Shown one piece after another: positions 1 through 8,697 of a DNA stretch of 17,768 nt. Within the stretch, counting starts at the first letter, position 1. Each line of letters opens with the position of its first letter. Location of the stretch: the NCBI GenBank assembly GCA_039029535.1, contig JBCCFW010000163.1, forward strand, positions 1 through 17,768, written 5' to 3'. Source of the DNA: JBCCFW01 sp039029535. GTDB lineage: Bacteria > Acidobacteriota > JBCCFW01. The position numbers and the translations under genes were made by a program. The notes under the pieces were generated by a model. The model was not told the origin of the DNA, did no database searches, and worked only from the letters and a program-made list of their open reading frames with translations.

Positions 1-612
1 GGCGATGCCGAGGCGCGCCGCGTTCATGCCGACGACGACGACCTCGCGAGCGCCCCAGGCCTTGGCGATGGCGGTCGCGAAGCAGGCGATGGGTCCGTCG
101 CCGATGATGGCCACGGACTTCGCCCGCACGTCCCCCGTCTCACAGCAGTAGACGGCGTTGCCGAAGGGCTCCTGGATCGCGGCGACCTCGGGCTTCATGT
201 CGCCTGGGTTCTTCCAGGCGCAGAGTGCCGGCACCTTGACGTGCTCGGCGAAGCAACCGTCGATGTCGACCCCGAGGATCTTCAGGTTCTGGCAGATGTG
301 CTGACGGTCCGTGCGGCAGAGCCGGCAGTGACCGCAGGGCACGTGGGTCTCGAGACTGACGAAGTCGCCGACCGACACGCCGGTCACCTCGGAGCCCACC
401 TCGATCACGTCACCGCTGCACTCGTGTCCGAACACTCGGGGGAGCTTCAGCCGGCCTGCTGCCCAGGCGTCGTACTGCCAGAGATGCTTGTCGGTCCCGC
501 AGATGGCGGCGGCGCGCACCTCGACGACGATCTCGTTGGGGCCGGCCTGGGGCCGATCGCGATCGACGAGCTCGGCCCCGGCGCTGGGCTGGGTCTTGCA
601 AAGGGCTTTCAC
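1..612 (-). CDS. tdh: L-threonine 3-dehydrogenase, N-terminal 204 residues (cut by window edge)
   Basis: This zinc-dependent medium-chain dehydrogenase oxidises L-threonine to 2-amino-3-ketobutyrate with NAD+, the first step of threonine conversion to glycine in the cytoplasm. Visible zinc ligands are C38, H63 and E64 (catalytic site; ICGTD and FGHE) and C93, C96, C99 and C107 (structural zinc). From memory this matches the numbering of E. coli Tdh, which supports the chosen GTG start at 612. A GGGAG ribosome-binding site lies 5 nt before it; an in-frame GTG at 618 is less well placed. QEPFGNAV (147-154) and the start of the Rossmann fold (IIGDGPIA, 169-176) follow. The C-terminal half, including most of the NAD-binding domain, is outside the window. 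The gene lies 69 nt downstream of the transporter gene on the same strand and may be co-transcribed. Another MDR polyol dehydrogenase is less likely. Confidence 0.88.
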   Translation of the reverse strand, partial: MKALCKTQPSAGAELVDRDRPQAGPNEIVVEVRAAAICGTDKHLWQYDAWAAGRLKLPRVFGHECSGDVIEVGSEVTGVSVGDFVSLETHVPCGHCRLCRTDRQHICQNLKILGVDIDGCFAEHVKVPALCAWKNPGDMKPEVAAIQEPFGNAVYCCETGDVRAKSVAIIGDGPIACFATAIAKAWGAREVVVVGMNAARLGIA

Positions 613-681
613 TGGCACTCCCGGGGACGGACGAAGGACAGATCATGCCAGCCCGGGCCGCCGGAAGCCGAATCGAGAGAG

Positions 682-2451
682 CTACCCGAAGGGGAAGACC
701 CAGGGCACCATGAGCACCGTGACCAACAGCACGAGCAGGGTCAGGGGCGCTCCGACCCGGGCGAAGTCGAGGAAGCGATAGCGGCCCGGTCCATAGACGA
801 GCACGTTCACCGGCTCGAGCGGGGTCAGGAAGGCGCAGGACGCCGCCATGGTGATGGTGACCGCCATCGACAGGGGCGGAATGCCCAGGCTCTTCCCGGC
901 CTCCAGCCCCACGAGGAGCACGACCAGGGCGGCCGCCTGATTCGACATGGCCTGGGTCAGGGCCACGGTCATGAGGAAGAAGGTCGCCAGGACGACCCGC
1001 GGACCCAGGTCCCCCACCGCGGCGACCAGGTTCGTCGCGACCCACTCGGCCGCGCCGGTCTCGCTCATGGCGTGGGCCATCGAGATCATCCCGCCGATCA
1101 GGACCAGCAGCCGCCAGTCGACGGACTCCTGCGCCTCCTCCGCGGTGAGGCAGCCGGCGATGATCATGAGCACGCCGCCGGCCAGGGCCGCGACCGCGAG
1201 CTGACCGCTGACCATCCCGCCGATGAGGAAGCCGGCGAAGACGACCAGCGCCCGTCGCGCGCTGCCGGACCGGGCGCGATGGTGGGACACGTCGTCGAGC
1301 ACGAGGAGGTCGTCGTCCTCGGCCAGGGCCGTCGTCGCTCGCCGCGAGCCCTGCACGAGCAGCACGTCGCCGACCCGCATCCGCACGCGGCCGACCTTCT
1401 CCGAGAGAACCTCGCCGTGACGGTAGATGGCGATGGCGGCCGCCCCGAAGCGCTGGCGGAAGAGCGCTTCCTTGAGGGTGTGACCCGCCAGCGCGGAGCC
1501 GGGCGCGACCATCGCCTCGACCAGGCTGAGATCCATCTCGGCGTCGGTCTCTCGACCGCCGGCGACGGTCTCGAGCCCCGAGCGCTGGGCCAGCGAGAAG
1601 ATGTCCTCGGAGCTGCCCTTGACCAGCAGCCGGTCACCGACGCGGAAGGGCTCGTCAGGCTCGGGCATGGCGAGCTCGACGCTGGGTCGCCGGACGACGC
1701 CCAGGCACTCGACACCCTCATCGGCGAGGCGGAGCCCCTTGAGGCTGCGGCCGACGAAGCGGGACTTCTCGGTGACGATGACCTCGGCGAGGTAGGCCCG
1801 GATGGAGTAATCGTCGGCGCCGCCGCCCTCGCCCCGCTCCCTGAGCAGCCGCGGCGCGATGACGAGCAGGTAGATCATCCCGAGGAGGAGCGCGGGCAGG
1901 CCGACCAGGGCGGTCGTGAACATCGCGTAGGGCGTCAGCCCCATCTCCTCGAGCTGACCCGAGACGACGACGTTGGTCGAGGTGCCGATGACCGTGCAGG
2001 TGCCGCCGAGCATCGAGGCAAAGGCCATGGGCATGAGCACGGAGCCCGGCCGGACCTTGCCGCGCTTCGACAGGGTCGAGACCACCGGCACGAAGAGGGA
2101 GACCGTGACGGTGTTGCTCACGAAGGCGGAGACCCCCGCCACGGTGGCGATGCAGGCCGGCGCCAGGCGCTCGGGGTGACCCCGCAGCCAGGCCCGCAAG
2201 AGGAGCGCGAGGCGCTCGACCAGGCCGGTCTTCACCAGCCCGCCGCTCATGACGAAGAGGCCGGCCAGGAAGACCAGCGGCGGCGAGCCGAAGCCCGAAA
2301 ACGCGGTCTTGGGCTCGATGATGCCGAGCACCACGAGGGCGACGACCATCGAAAGGGCGACGACGTCGACGCGCAGCCATTCGGTCACGAAGAGGACCAG
2401 GCCGACCACGAGGACGCCGAGCACCATCGCCATTTCTGGAGTCAGGCCCAT
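682..2451 (-). CDS. DASS/SLC13-family anion:Na+ symporter with two internal RCK_C (TrkA_C) domains
   Basis: A 589-residue inner-membrane transporter. Hydrophobic segments lie at about 9-46, 58-90, 99-125, 136-165 and 176-203. A soluble stretch at about 215-385 reads as two tandem RCK_C domains; each ends in a beta-strand motif of the type VGDRLLVKGS (271-280) or VGDVLLVQGS (360-369). A second hydrophobic half runs 400-589. The two halves carry the paired DASS signatures SNTVT (112-116) and SNQAA (503-507), which bind sodium and anion in this superfamily. Substrates known for relatives with RCK_C inserts include sulfate and dicarboxylates; the sequence does not decide. The ATG at 2451 has a GGGAG ribosome-binding site 5 nt upstream. 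The reading frame stays open for another 95 codons upstream, but that stretch does not look coding. It is divergent from tyrS and is followed by tdh. Confidence 0.88.
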   Translation of the reverse strand: MGLTPEMAMVLGVLVVGLVLFVTEWLRVDVVALSMVVALVVLGIIEPKTAFSGFGSPPLVFLAGLFVMSGGLVKTGLVERLALLLRAWLRGHPERLAPACIATVAGVSAFVSNTVTVSLFVPVVSTLSKRGKVRPGSVLMPMAFASMLGGTCTVIGTSTNVVVSGQLEEMGLTPYAMFTTALVGLPALLLGMIYLLVIAPRLLRERGEGGGADDYSIRAYLAEVIVTEKSRFVGRSLKGLRLADEGVECLGVVRRPSVELAMPEPDEPFRVGDRLLVKGSSEDIFSLAQRSGLETVAGGRETDAEMDLSLVEAMVAPGSALAGHTLKEALFRQRFGAAAIAIYRHGEVLSEKVGRVRMRVGDVLLVQGSRRATTALAEDDDLLVLDDVSHHRARSGSARRALVVFAGFLIGGMVSGQLAVAALAGGVLMIIAGCLTAEEAQESVDWRLLVLIGGMISMAHAMSETGAAEWVATNLVAAVGDLGPRVVLATFFLMTVALTQAMSNQAAALVVLLVGLEAGKSLGIPPLSMAVTITMAASCAFLTPLEPVNVLVYGPGRYRFLDFARVGAPLTLLVLLVTVLMVPWVFPFG

Positions 2452-2455
2452 CGAA

Positions 2456-2470
2456 GCTCCCGCGGGGAGC
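2456..2470 (-). promoter_or_regulatory. Hairpin covering the ribosome-binding site of the transporter gene
   Basis: In the minus-strand transcript, GCTCCC and GGGAGC pair perfectly (6 bp) around a CGC triloop, and the second arm contains the GGGAG ribosome-binding site of the gene starting at 2451. Such a stem could dampen or regulate translation. A chance origin is possible in DNA this GC-rich. Confidence 0.4.
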
Positions 2471-2587
2471 CTGCCTGACCTCGTCCCGGCAGGGCAACCC
2501 GCCAGCTCCTGGAGTACGCTCCCCTCCGGAGAGGCCGGTCGGGACCCACGGAGGGTCGGCATCCGACGCGGGCCGAGGGTCGAGACG

Positions 2588-3835
2588 ATGGCGCGGATCC
2601 CCACGACCGAGATGAGCCTGGACGAGCAGGTCGAGCACCTGACCGCCGGCGCCGACATGGGCGACGAGTCGCTCCTCGAAGCGATGAAGGCCGAGCTGCG
2701 CAAGCTGCTCGAGAAGAGCGACCGCCCGCTCCGCATCTACCTCGGCCTCGACCCCACCAGCCCCCACGTCCACCTCGGCCACGCGGTCGTCATGACCATC
2801 CTCCAGCGCTTCCAGGAGCTGGGTCATCAGGTCGTGTTCCTCGTCGGCGACTTCACCGCGCGGATCGGCGATCCCACCGGACGCTCGAAGACCCGGCCGC
2901 CGCTGACCGAGGAGGAGATCGCCTTCAACGCGACGACCTACACCGACCAGGCCTTCCGCCTGCTCGACGAGGAGAAGACCGAGGTCCGGCACAACTCCGA
3001 GTGGCTGGGCAAGCTCGACTTCGCGACCCTGCTCACCGACTGCGCCGGGCTCACCCTCGCCCAGCTCCTCATCCGCGACGACTTCCGTCAGCGGCACGAG
3101 GCGGGCACGCCCATCCACCTCCACGAGTTCATGTACGCCCTCGCCCAGGGCATCGACGCCTGCGAGCTCGAGACCGACGTCCAGATCGGTGGTCGCGACC
3201 AGCTCTTCAACATCCTCGCCGGCCGCGACGTCATGCGACACCGCGAGCTGCGGCCCCAGGTCTGCCTGACCTTCCCCCTGCTGGTCGGCACCGACGGCAA
3301 GCAGAAGATGTCGAAGTCCTACGGCAACGACATCGGCGTCACCCTCGACGCCGCCGACATGTACGGCAAGGTCATGAGCATCCCCGACGAGGCGATGGCC
3401 GACTACTACCGGCTCGCGTCGGGCCTGCCGCCCACCGAGGCCGCCGCGGCCTGCGCCGCGCTCGAGAGCGGTGAGCTCCACCCTCGCGAAGGCAAGGCCA
3501 AGCTCGCACGCTGCGTCGTCGAGCGCTGGCACGACGCCGACGCGGCGGCCGCTGCCGAGGAGTCGTTCCTCAGTCAGTTCCGCGACAAGGGCCTGCCCAC
3601 CGACGTGCCCGAGCTGGTCGTCCCGACCGACGCTGCCACCGTGCTCGACCTGGTCGCGGCAGGAGGCGGCAGCCGTTCCGACGCGAAGCGTCTCGTCCAG
3701 GGCGGCGGGGTCTCGCTCGACGGCGAGAAGCTCGCCGACTGGAGGGCCGAGCTGAGCACGCTCGGTGACCTCGACGGGCGTGTCCTCAAGCTCGGCAAGC
3801 GTCGCGTGCATCAACTGAAAGTCGACAGCAACTGA
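2588..3835 (+). CDS. tyrS: Tyrosyl-tRNA synthetase
   Basis: This class I aminoacyl-tRNA synthetase charges tRNA-Tyr in the cytoplasm. The 415-residue length is normal for the family. The HIGH-like motif HLGH is at 62-65, GDFTARIGDPTGRS at 87-100, the tyrosine-site strand QIGGRDQLFNI at 199-209 and KMSKS at 240-244. The C-terminal 70 residues form an S4 RNA-binding domain (SRSDAKRLVQGGGVSLDG at about 362-379). I chose ATG 2588 because a GAGGG lies 8 nt upstream. ATG 2612 (residue 9) would give a more typical N-terminus but has no clear ribosome-binding site. The upstream gene is divergent, 136 nt away. The bpt start follows the stop codon by 2 nt, so the two are almost certainly co-transcribed. 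All catalytic motifs are intact. Confidence 0.97.
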   Translation: MARIPTTEMSLDEQVEHLTAGADMGDESLLEAMKAELRKLLEKSDRPLRIYLGLDPTSPHVHLGHAVVMTILQRFQELGHQVVFLVGDFTARIGDPTGRSKTRPPLTEEEIAFNATTYTDQAFRLLDEEKTEVRHNSEWLGKLDFATLLTDCAGLTLAQLLIRDDFRQRHEAGTPIHLHEFMYALAQGIDACELETDVQIGGRDQLFNILAGRDVMRHRELRPQVCLTFPLLVGTDGKQKMSKSYGNDIGVTLDAADMYGKVMSIPDEAMADYYRLASGLPPTEAAAACAALESGELHPREGKAKLARCVVERWHDADAAAAAEESFLSQFRDKGLPTDVPELVVPTDAATVLDLVAAGGGSRSDAKRLVQGGGVSLDGEKLADWRAELSTLGDLDGRVLKLGKRRVHQLKVDSN

Positions 3836-3837
3836 CC

Positions 3838-4560
3838 GTGCTCGACTCCGAGCCCATCGAGGTCCTGCTCCACGACGCGGAGGACGACTGCGCGTACTTG
3901 CCCGGCCGGCGGGCTCGGCTCCCCCTCCGACTCCCCCTGCGTCCCTTGAGTCACGAGGAGCTGGAGGAGCGTCTCGAGCGGGGTGACCGTCGTCAGGGTC
4001 CCCTGCTCTACCGGCCTCGGTGTCGGGCCTGTCAGGCCTGCGAGGCCATCCGTGTCGACGTGCGCACCTTCCAGCCCAACCGCAGTCAGCAACGCTGCTG
4101 GCGTCAGTGCGAGGAGGTCTTCCAGCTCCGCGTGACCGCGCCGGGAGTGAGCGAGGAGCGTCTCGAGCTGCACGCCAAGCACCTGGTCGGCCGCGAGCTC
4201 GACGGTCCGTCGGGTCCGCTCGACGAGGCCGAGTACGTCTCCTGCTTCGTCGAGAGCTGCGTCGACTCCTTCGAGATGCAGTACTGGCACGAGGATCGCC
4301 TGGCCGGCATCGCGCTGGTCGACCGCTCCTCGGCGGGGCTGTCGGCGGTCTACACCTTCTGGGACCCGGAGCTGTCGACCTACTCGCTCGGCACCTACTC
4401 CATCCTCAAGCAGCTCGAGCTCTGCCGTCAGGAGGGCCTGCGCTGGCTCTACCTCGGCCTCACCGTCGAGGGCTGTCCGTCCATGGAGTACAAGCGTCGC
4501 TTCCATCCGCACGAGCGACTCATCGACGGAAGCTGGCAGCGCTTCGAGCGCGCTGACTGA
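3838..4560 (+). CDS. bpt: Aspartate/glutamate leucyltransferase (N-degron pathway)
   Basis: The bacterial Bpt family transfers leucine from Leu-tRNA to proteins with N-terminal Asp or Glu, marking them for ClpS/ClpAP-type degradation. The 240-residue length fits. The N-terminal ATE domain shows C18 before YLPGR, then YRPRCRACQACEAIRVDV (58-75; C62, C65, C68) and PNRSQQR (80-86). The C-terminal acyltransferase part shows YSLGTYSILKQLELC (182-196), LYLGL (204-208) and MEYKRRFHPHE (216-226), all characteristic. The start is GTG at 3838, two bases after the tyrS stop; it lacks its own strong ribosome-binding site and probably depends on coupling to tyrS translation. The stop codon lies only 3 nt from the end of the convergent kinase gene, with no hairpin terminator between them. 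Arginyl specificity is less likely in a bacterium. Confidence 0.94.
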   Translation: MLDSEPIEVLLHDAEDDCAYLPGRRARLPLRLPLRPLSHEELEERLERGDRRQGPLLYRPRCRACQACEAIRVDVRTFQPNRSQQRCWRQCEEVFQLRVTAPGVSEERLELHAKHLVGRELDGPSGPLDEAEYVSCFVESCVDSFEMQYWHEDRLAGIALVDRSSAGLSAVYTFWDPELSTYSLGTYSILKQLELCRQEGLRWLYLGLTVEGCPSMEYKRRFHPHERLIDGSWQRFERAD

Positions 4561-4563
4561 GCC

Positions 4564-7500
4564 TCAGTTCAACGGCTGACCGCCGGCCTTCTCGAGTCCG
4601 CGCTCGATCAGCAGCAACCTCGCGTCGGCCCGCAGGTCGGCATGGACCTGGTCGAGGTTGTCCCAGCTCAGCGGTCGGTGTGCGGAGACCTCTGCCAGCG
4701 TCTGGCGACGACGACGAGCGCGCCGACGTTCGGCTTCGCGCTCAGCCTCGGTCTGGATGGACCAGGCCCCGACGCTCCCGTCGCCAGAGGCCGAGAGCAC
4801 CAGACCATCGGCGGCGAGAGCGAGGTCGTACACGTAGTCGCCATGTCCCGAGAGCACGAGCAGCTCTTCACCTGCAAGGTCGTGGACACGGATCGTGCCG
4901 CCGTGATCACCGGAGAAGAGTCGTGTCCCGTCGGGTGAGAAGGTCACCACGTGAACGGTGCCCGCGTGTCCCGGCATCGTCACCAGCGGCTCGGGGTGCC
5001 CGAGCTCGAACAGGAGCACCCGACCGTCGTTGCTCCCCACCGCGACGAAACGACCGTCCGGGCTCACGGCCGGGTCCGAGACCGTGCCGACGCCCGCCTC
5101 GAAGCGCATCCAGGTTTCACCGGTCTCGGGGTCGAGGACGAGCAGCTCGTCGTGGTAGGTCGTGAGGACGGCGAAGTCACCGTCCGGCGAGAACACGAGG
5201 TCACGCGGCCGCACTTCTTCGAAGAACCGCCGCTGTTGGTGGCACGCGCCGGTCTCGGGATCGATCTTCTGAATGCTGTCCTGGCTGACGACCCAGAGTT
5301 GACCGTCGGGCGTGAACGCCACCTGCTGGGGGCGGTCGATCTCATGAACGATGGCGGTGCCGTCGACGAGGTCGGCGATCCAGATGCCGCCGTAGCCGCC
5401 GCCGCTGGCGACCGCGGCGGCGCGCAGTCGATCGGGCTCGAGCGCGATGTTGGTCACTCGGTGTCGATCGGGCACGACGAATCGAGCGAGCGCCCGCTGG
5501 TCGACGAGGTCCCAGAAGATCACCGCGGCGTCCCAAGCGCCAGTCATCGCGAGACGTCCTTCGGCATCGACCGCCACGCCGTAGACGAAGCTCTGATGTC
5601 CGGAAAGAAGGGTCTGCAGGGCGTCCTCTCCCACGTTGAAGAGGCGCCACTCGCCGTTCTCGTCACCCGACAGCAACCGGTGGCCGTCATCGGAGTAGGC
5701 GAGCGAGTGCACGCGCGACGAGTGTCCCGAGAGCTCCTTCTCCAGGCGACCGCTCACGGCGTCGTGAAGACGCACGGTGCCGTCGCCGCCCCCGACGGCG
5801 AGCTGCTGGCCATCGGGTCGCACGACGAGGGCCTGCATCTGGTTGCCACGGCCATGCGCGAGAGCGAAGGGCTCACGCCGGTCGAGGTCGATGCGGTAGA
5901 GGCTCGCGTCGGCGCCCACGGTGTAGAGGGTGCGGCCGTCGGGAGAGAGCGCGAGACGCCGCACCGAGCCACCACGGAGATCGACGCGCCAGTCGGCGGC
6001 CACGCTCACGGAGTCGGCGTTCCCTCGGGCGAGGGCTCGCTCGATCCCATCGAGCTCTCGCACCTCGACACGACCGTTGCGACCGCCCCAGGCGATGAGG
6101 CCCCGCGAACGATCGACGACGATGTCCATGAGGTCGGGGACGGTGTCCCAAGAGGCGAGCCGGAAGATCTCCTCTCCTCTCCGTCCGACCAGCTCGACGA
6201 AGGCCTGCTGACGGACACCGAGAAGCTCACCTCGCGGATCGGACGCCAAGATCGCGCCATCGCTGGGCGTGGCAAAGCGAATGATGCGGGCCTCGCGCTC
6301 ACCATCGAAGAAAGCGAGGCGGCAGTCGTCGCCATGGCCACTGACCAGCAGGTCGTCGGACACGAAGAAGCCCGAGCCCACGCTCTCGATCTCCGGCTCG
6401 GAGAGACCGTCGAGTCGCGGCCAGCGTCGATAGCCATGAGGGCCACCGGGGCGGATGACGGTGAGCTGGAAGCCCTCCCCTCGCCAGTCGAGCGCGTTGA
6501 TGCGTCCGGGTGGATCGATCCGCGAGGAGCGCAGGCTGCGGTCGATCCGAGAGCTCAGGTGCCGCCACTCCCAGCCGCGGAGCTCGGGAGGAGCTTCCCC
6601 CAGCGAGCGCCGGGCGCGGATGAGGTCGGAGGACTCGATCGCGGCAGACGCAGCGCCGAGGGCGGCGGCGTATGAGCGTCGTTGAGCTTCGTCGCGCTGT
6701 CGTTCGGCCACGCCGAGGAGCTGCTCGGCCTGCTCGAGCTGAGCGTCGGCGCGCCGACGCTCCTCGGCCTCACGCTGAGCGAAGTTGACCGAGGCGACGA
6801 TCCCGACCACCCGCGCGAGGGCGACCGCGGCGCTGGCCCCGACGAGCAGGCGGTTGCGCCGTGCGAACAGTCGGAGCTGATAGCCGAGCGAGAGCGGCCG
6901 GGCGAGGATCGGCTCGTGACGGAGATAGCGTCGCAGGTCGTCGGCGAGCTGCGCCGCGCTCTGGTAGCGCTGGGCGGGGTCCTGCTCGAGGGCGCGCGCG
7001 ATGATGGTCTCGAGGTCACCACGGAGGGCGCCGTGCAGGGTGCCGGGTCGGACGGGCTTGCCCTCGCAGATCATCGCGACGGCCTGGTGCAGCGGCAGGC
7101 CCTGAACGTCGTGGGGCAGCTCGCCGGTGAGGAGCAGGTAGGCGATGACGCCGAGGGAGTAGACGTCGGCCCGGGCGTCGACGAGGTGGGCCTCACCACG
7201 GAGCTGCTGCGGGCTCATGTACGCGACGGTCCCGACGATCTCGCCGGGGGTCGTGCGGAGCGTGACGATGCCGACCTCGTCACCGGTCACGCGGGCGACG
7301 CCGAAGTCGAGGATCTTCGGCTGCCCGGCCCGGGTCACGAGGACATTGGCGGGCTTGAGGTCACGGTGGACCACGCCACGCTGGTGCGCGTGCTGGACGG
7401 CGTCGCAGGTCTTGGCGAGGAGCTCGATGCGGTCGGCGACGGAGAGGTCGTGGACGCGGGCGTGCTCGTCCAGCGGCAGGCCGTCGACGAGCTCCATGGC

Positions 7501-8010
7501 GAACCACGGCTGCTCGCCAGCGACGCCGTGCTCCGTGCCGGAGGCGTGGACCTGAGCGATGCCCTCGTGCTGGAGCTGACCGAGCACCTGGGCCTCGGCG
7601 CGGAAGCGTCGGAGGAGCTCGGGAGTGGCGAGCCCTGGCAGGAGGACCTTGAGGGCGACGCGACGACGGGGGTCGTCTTGCTCGGCCTCGTAGACGACAC
7701 CCATGCCGCCGGCGGCGAGACGCCGGATGATGCGGTAGCCGGCGATGTGGTCGGGCGTGCTCCCGGTGCTGAGCGGTGCGCCTCCGAAGGTGGGGTCACC
7801 GGAGAGGAGCCTCCCCTCTCCACCGACGCGGGTGGCCTCGTCGTCGTCGTCATCGAGGAAGCAGACGACCATCTCGCGGAGGAGCGAGTCGCTCCCGCAG
7901 GACCGCTCGAGGAAGCCGCCTAGCTCGCCGTCGTCGAGGCGCTGGGCCTCGCGGGCGATCCGAATCGCGCGTTCGCGGCGATCGGCGGGAGCGTCGTCGG
8001 GGGTGGCCAC
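4564..8010 (-). CDS. Membrane-anchored Ser/Thr protein kinase with C-terminal WD40 repeat region
   Basis: This 1148-residue eukaryote-like (Hanks-type/PKN) kinase has a short N-terminal segment (FLERSCGSDSLLREM at 33-47, then five Asp at 53-57) of the kind seen before planctomycete kinases. The kinase domain runs from about 91 to 365: glycine loop LAAGGMGVVYEA (98-109), K121, HRDLKPAN (215-222), DFG (235-237) and YMSPQQL (264-270, Gln where APE usually has Glu). All catalytic residues are present, so it should be active. A probable membrane segment lies at about 388-410, then a charged coiled-coil-like stretch (411-447), the linker GWEWRHL and WD40-type repeats to about 1105 (for example SGHSSRVHSLAYSDDG, PGHAGTVHVVTFSPDG). 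The start is GTG at 8010, 14 nt after the nfu stop, with only a weak AGG upstream. The substrate is unknown. Membrane topology would place the repeats on the opposite side of the membrane from the kinase. Confidence 0.93.
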   Translation of the reverse strand: MATPDDAPADRRERAIRIAREAQRLDDGELGGFLERSCGSDSLLREMVVCFLDDDDDEATRVGGEGRLLSGDPTFGGAPLSTGSTPDHIAGYRIIRRLAAGGMGVVYEAEQDDPRRRVALKVLLPGLATPELLRRFRAEAQVLGQLQHEGIAQVHASGTEHGVAGEQPWFAMELVDGLPLDEHARVHDLSVADRIELLAKTCDAVQHAHQRGVVHRDLKPANVLVTRAGQPKILDFGVARVTGDEVGIVTLRTTPGEIVGTVAYMSPQQLRGEAHLVDARADVYSLGVIAYLLLTGELPHDVQGLPLHQAVAMICEGKPVRPGTLHGALRGDLETIIARALEQDPAQRYQSAAQLADDLRRYLRHEPILARPLSLGYQLRLFARRNRLLVGASAAVALARVVGIVASVNFAQREAEERRRADAQLEQAEQLLGVAERQRDEAQRRSYAAALGAASAAIESSDLIRARRSLGEAPPELRGWEWRHLSSRIDRSLRSSRIDPPGRINALDWRGEGFQLTVIRPGGPHGYRRWPRLDGLSEPEIESVGSGFFVSDDLLVSGHGDDCRLAFFDGEREARIIRFATPSDGAILASDPRGELLGVRQQAFVELVGRRGEEIFRLASWDTVPDLMDIVVDRSRGLIAWGGRNGRVEVRELDGIERALARGNADSVSVAADWRVDLRGGSVRRLALSPDGRTLYTVGADASLYRIDLDRREPFALAHGRGNQMQALVVRPDGQQLAVGGGDGTVRLHDAVSGRLEKELSGHSSRVHSLAYSDDGHRLLSGDENGEWRLFNVGEDALQTLLSGHQSFVYGVAVDAEGRLAMTGAWDAAVIFWDLVDQRALARFVVPDRHRVTNIALEPDRLRAAAVASGGGYGGIWIADLVDGTAIVHEIDRPQQVAFTPDGQLWVVSQDSIQKIDPETGACHQQRRFFEEVRPRDLVFSPDGDFAVLTTYHDELLVLDPETGETWMRFEAGVGTVSDPAVSPDGRFVAVGSNDGRVLLFELGHPEPLVTMPGHAGTVHVVTFSPDGTRLFSGDHGGTIRVHDLAGEELLVLSGHGDYVYDLALAADGLVLSASGDGSVGAWSIQTEAEREAERRRARRRRQTLAEVSAHRPLSWDNLDQVHADLRADARLLLIERGLEKAGGQPLN

Positions 8011-8024
8011 GGTGCCTGAGTGAG

Positions 8025-8639
8025 CTAGGGAGCGGCCGGAAGGGCGCTCTCGCCAGCTTGCGAAGGTTGGAAGTACGGCGCATCGCCGGCCGCGTGATCG
8101 GTCACGTCGATGACCTCGGTCACCTCGGGCGCGGCGGCCTGGAGCGAGGAGCGGACGCCCCTTCGGACGGTGATGGCGGACATCCCGCAGCCCTGGCAGC
8201 CGCCGGAGAGCTCGATGAAGACTCGGGAGCCCTCCATCTTCACGAGCCGGGCGGCACCGCCGTGCTCGGCGAGGGCGGGGTTCACGACGGTGGCGAGGGC
8301 TTCCTCGACCCGGGCCTGGAGGGCGGCCTCGTCCTCGGGACCGATGGTGGGCAGCTCGGGGGCGCGGCCCGAGGCGAAGTAGGCGGTGAGGAGCTCGCGG
8401 GCCTGCTCGACCAGGGGCTCCCAGGGCAGGGCGCGGTCGTCTTTCAGGAGGACGACGAGGTCGTGCTCGACGGCGACGGCGGTGACGCCCGCGAGCTCGA
8501 GGAGACCGTCGAACGGATCGGGGGCGGTCTCACCGGCGCGGAAGGAGTCGGCCCGTCCGGGGAGGACCGGACGGGAGAGCCGGAGCTTGCAGGTGGCCGC
8601 CCGCGCCGGAGGCGGGAAGCAGTTGATCGAGACGTCCAC
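8025..8639 (-). CDS. Nfu-type Fe-S cluster scaffold/carrier protein
   Basis: A 204-residue protein with two recognisable parts. Residues about 1-92 resemble the Nfu N-terminal domain (LAGVTAVAVEHDLVVLLKDD at 49-68, then W73). Residues about 103-172 form the NifU C-terminal domain, with the cluster-binding CxxC in GGCQGCGMSAIT (C148 and C151). The family holds a 4Fe-4S cluster between two subunits and passes it to apo-proteins in the cytoplasm. No A-type domain is fused, so it differs from E. coli NfuA. The GTG start at 8639 has only a weak GGG upstream; no better in-frame start gives the full N-terminal domain. It lies between the cNMP-binding gene (58 nt upstream) and the kinase gene (14 nt downstream) on the same strand. 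Confidence 0.88.
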   Translation of the reverse strand: MDVSINCFPPPARAATCKLRLSRPVLPGRADSFRAGETAPDPFDGLLELAGVTAVAVEHDLVVLLKDDRALPWEPLVEQARELLTAYFASGRAPELPTIGPEDEAALQARVEEALATVVNPALAEHGGAARLVKMEGSRVFIELSGGCQGCGMSAITVRRGVRSSLQAAAPEVTEVIDVTDHAAGDAPYFQPSQAGESALPAAP

Positions 8640-8697
8640 CCCCGGATGTTACGTGACGGGGGGTGGGAAAGCCGATGACGGTCCCGCGACTGGAGTC

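Noticed and set aside
241..2478. 745-codon open frame on the plus strand
   Set aside because: It is antisense to the transporter and tdh genes, which have clear families and ribosome-binding sites. Its product is rich in Glu/His/Gly/Asp from reverse-complemented GC-rich codons and resembles nothing.
1718..3814. 698-codon open frame on the minus strand
   Set aside because: It runs opposite tyrS and across the divergent intergenic region into another frame of the transporter gene; composition is typical of a shadow frame.
4951..6675. 574-codon plus-strand frame opposite the kinase-WD40 gene
   Set aside because: The minus strand here encodes WD40-type repeats with conserved SPDG and GH motifs; the opposite frame has no domain.
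6682..7923. 413-codon plus-strand frame opposite the kinase domain
   Set aside because: Antisense to a kinase domain with all catalytic motifs; high Glu/Gly/Ala/Val content of a shadow.
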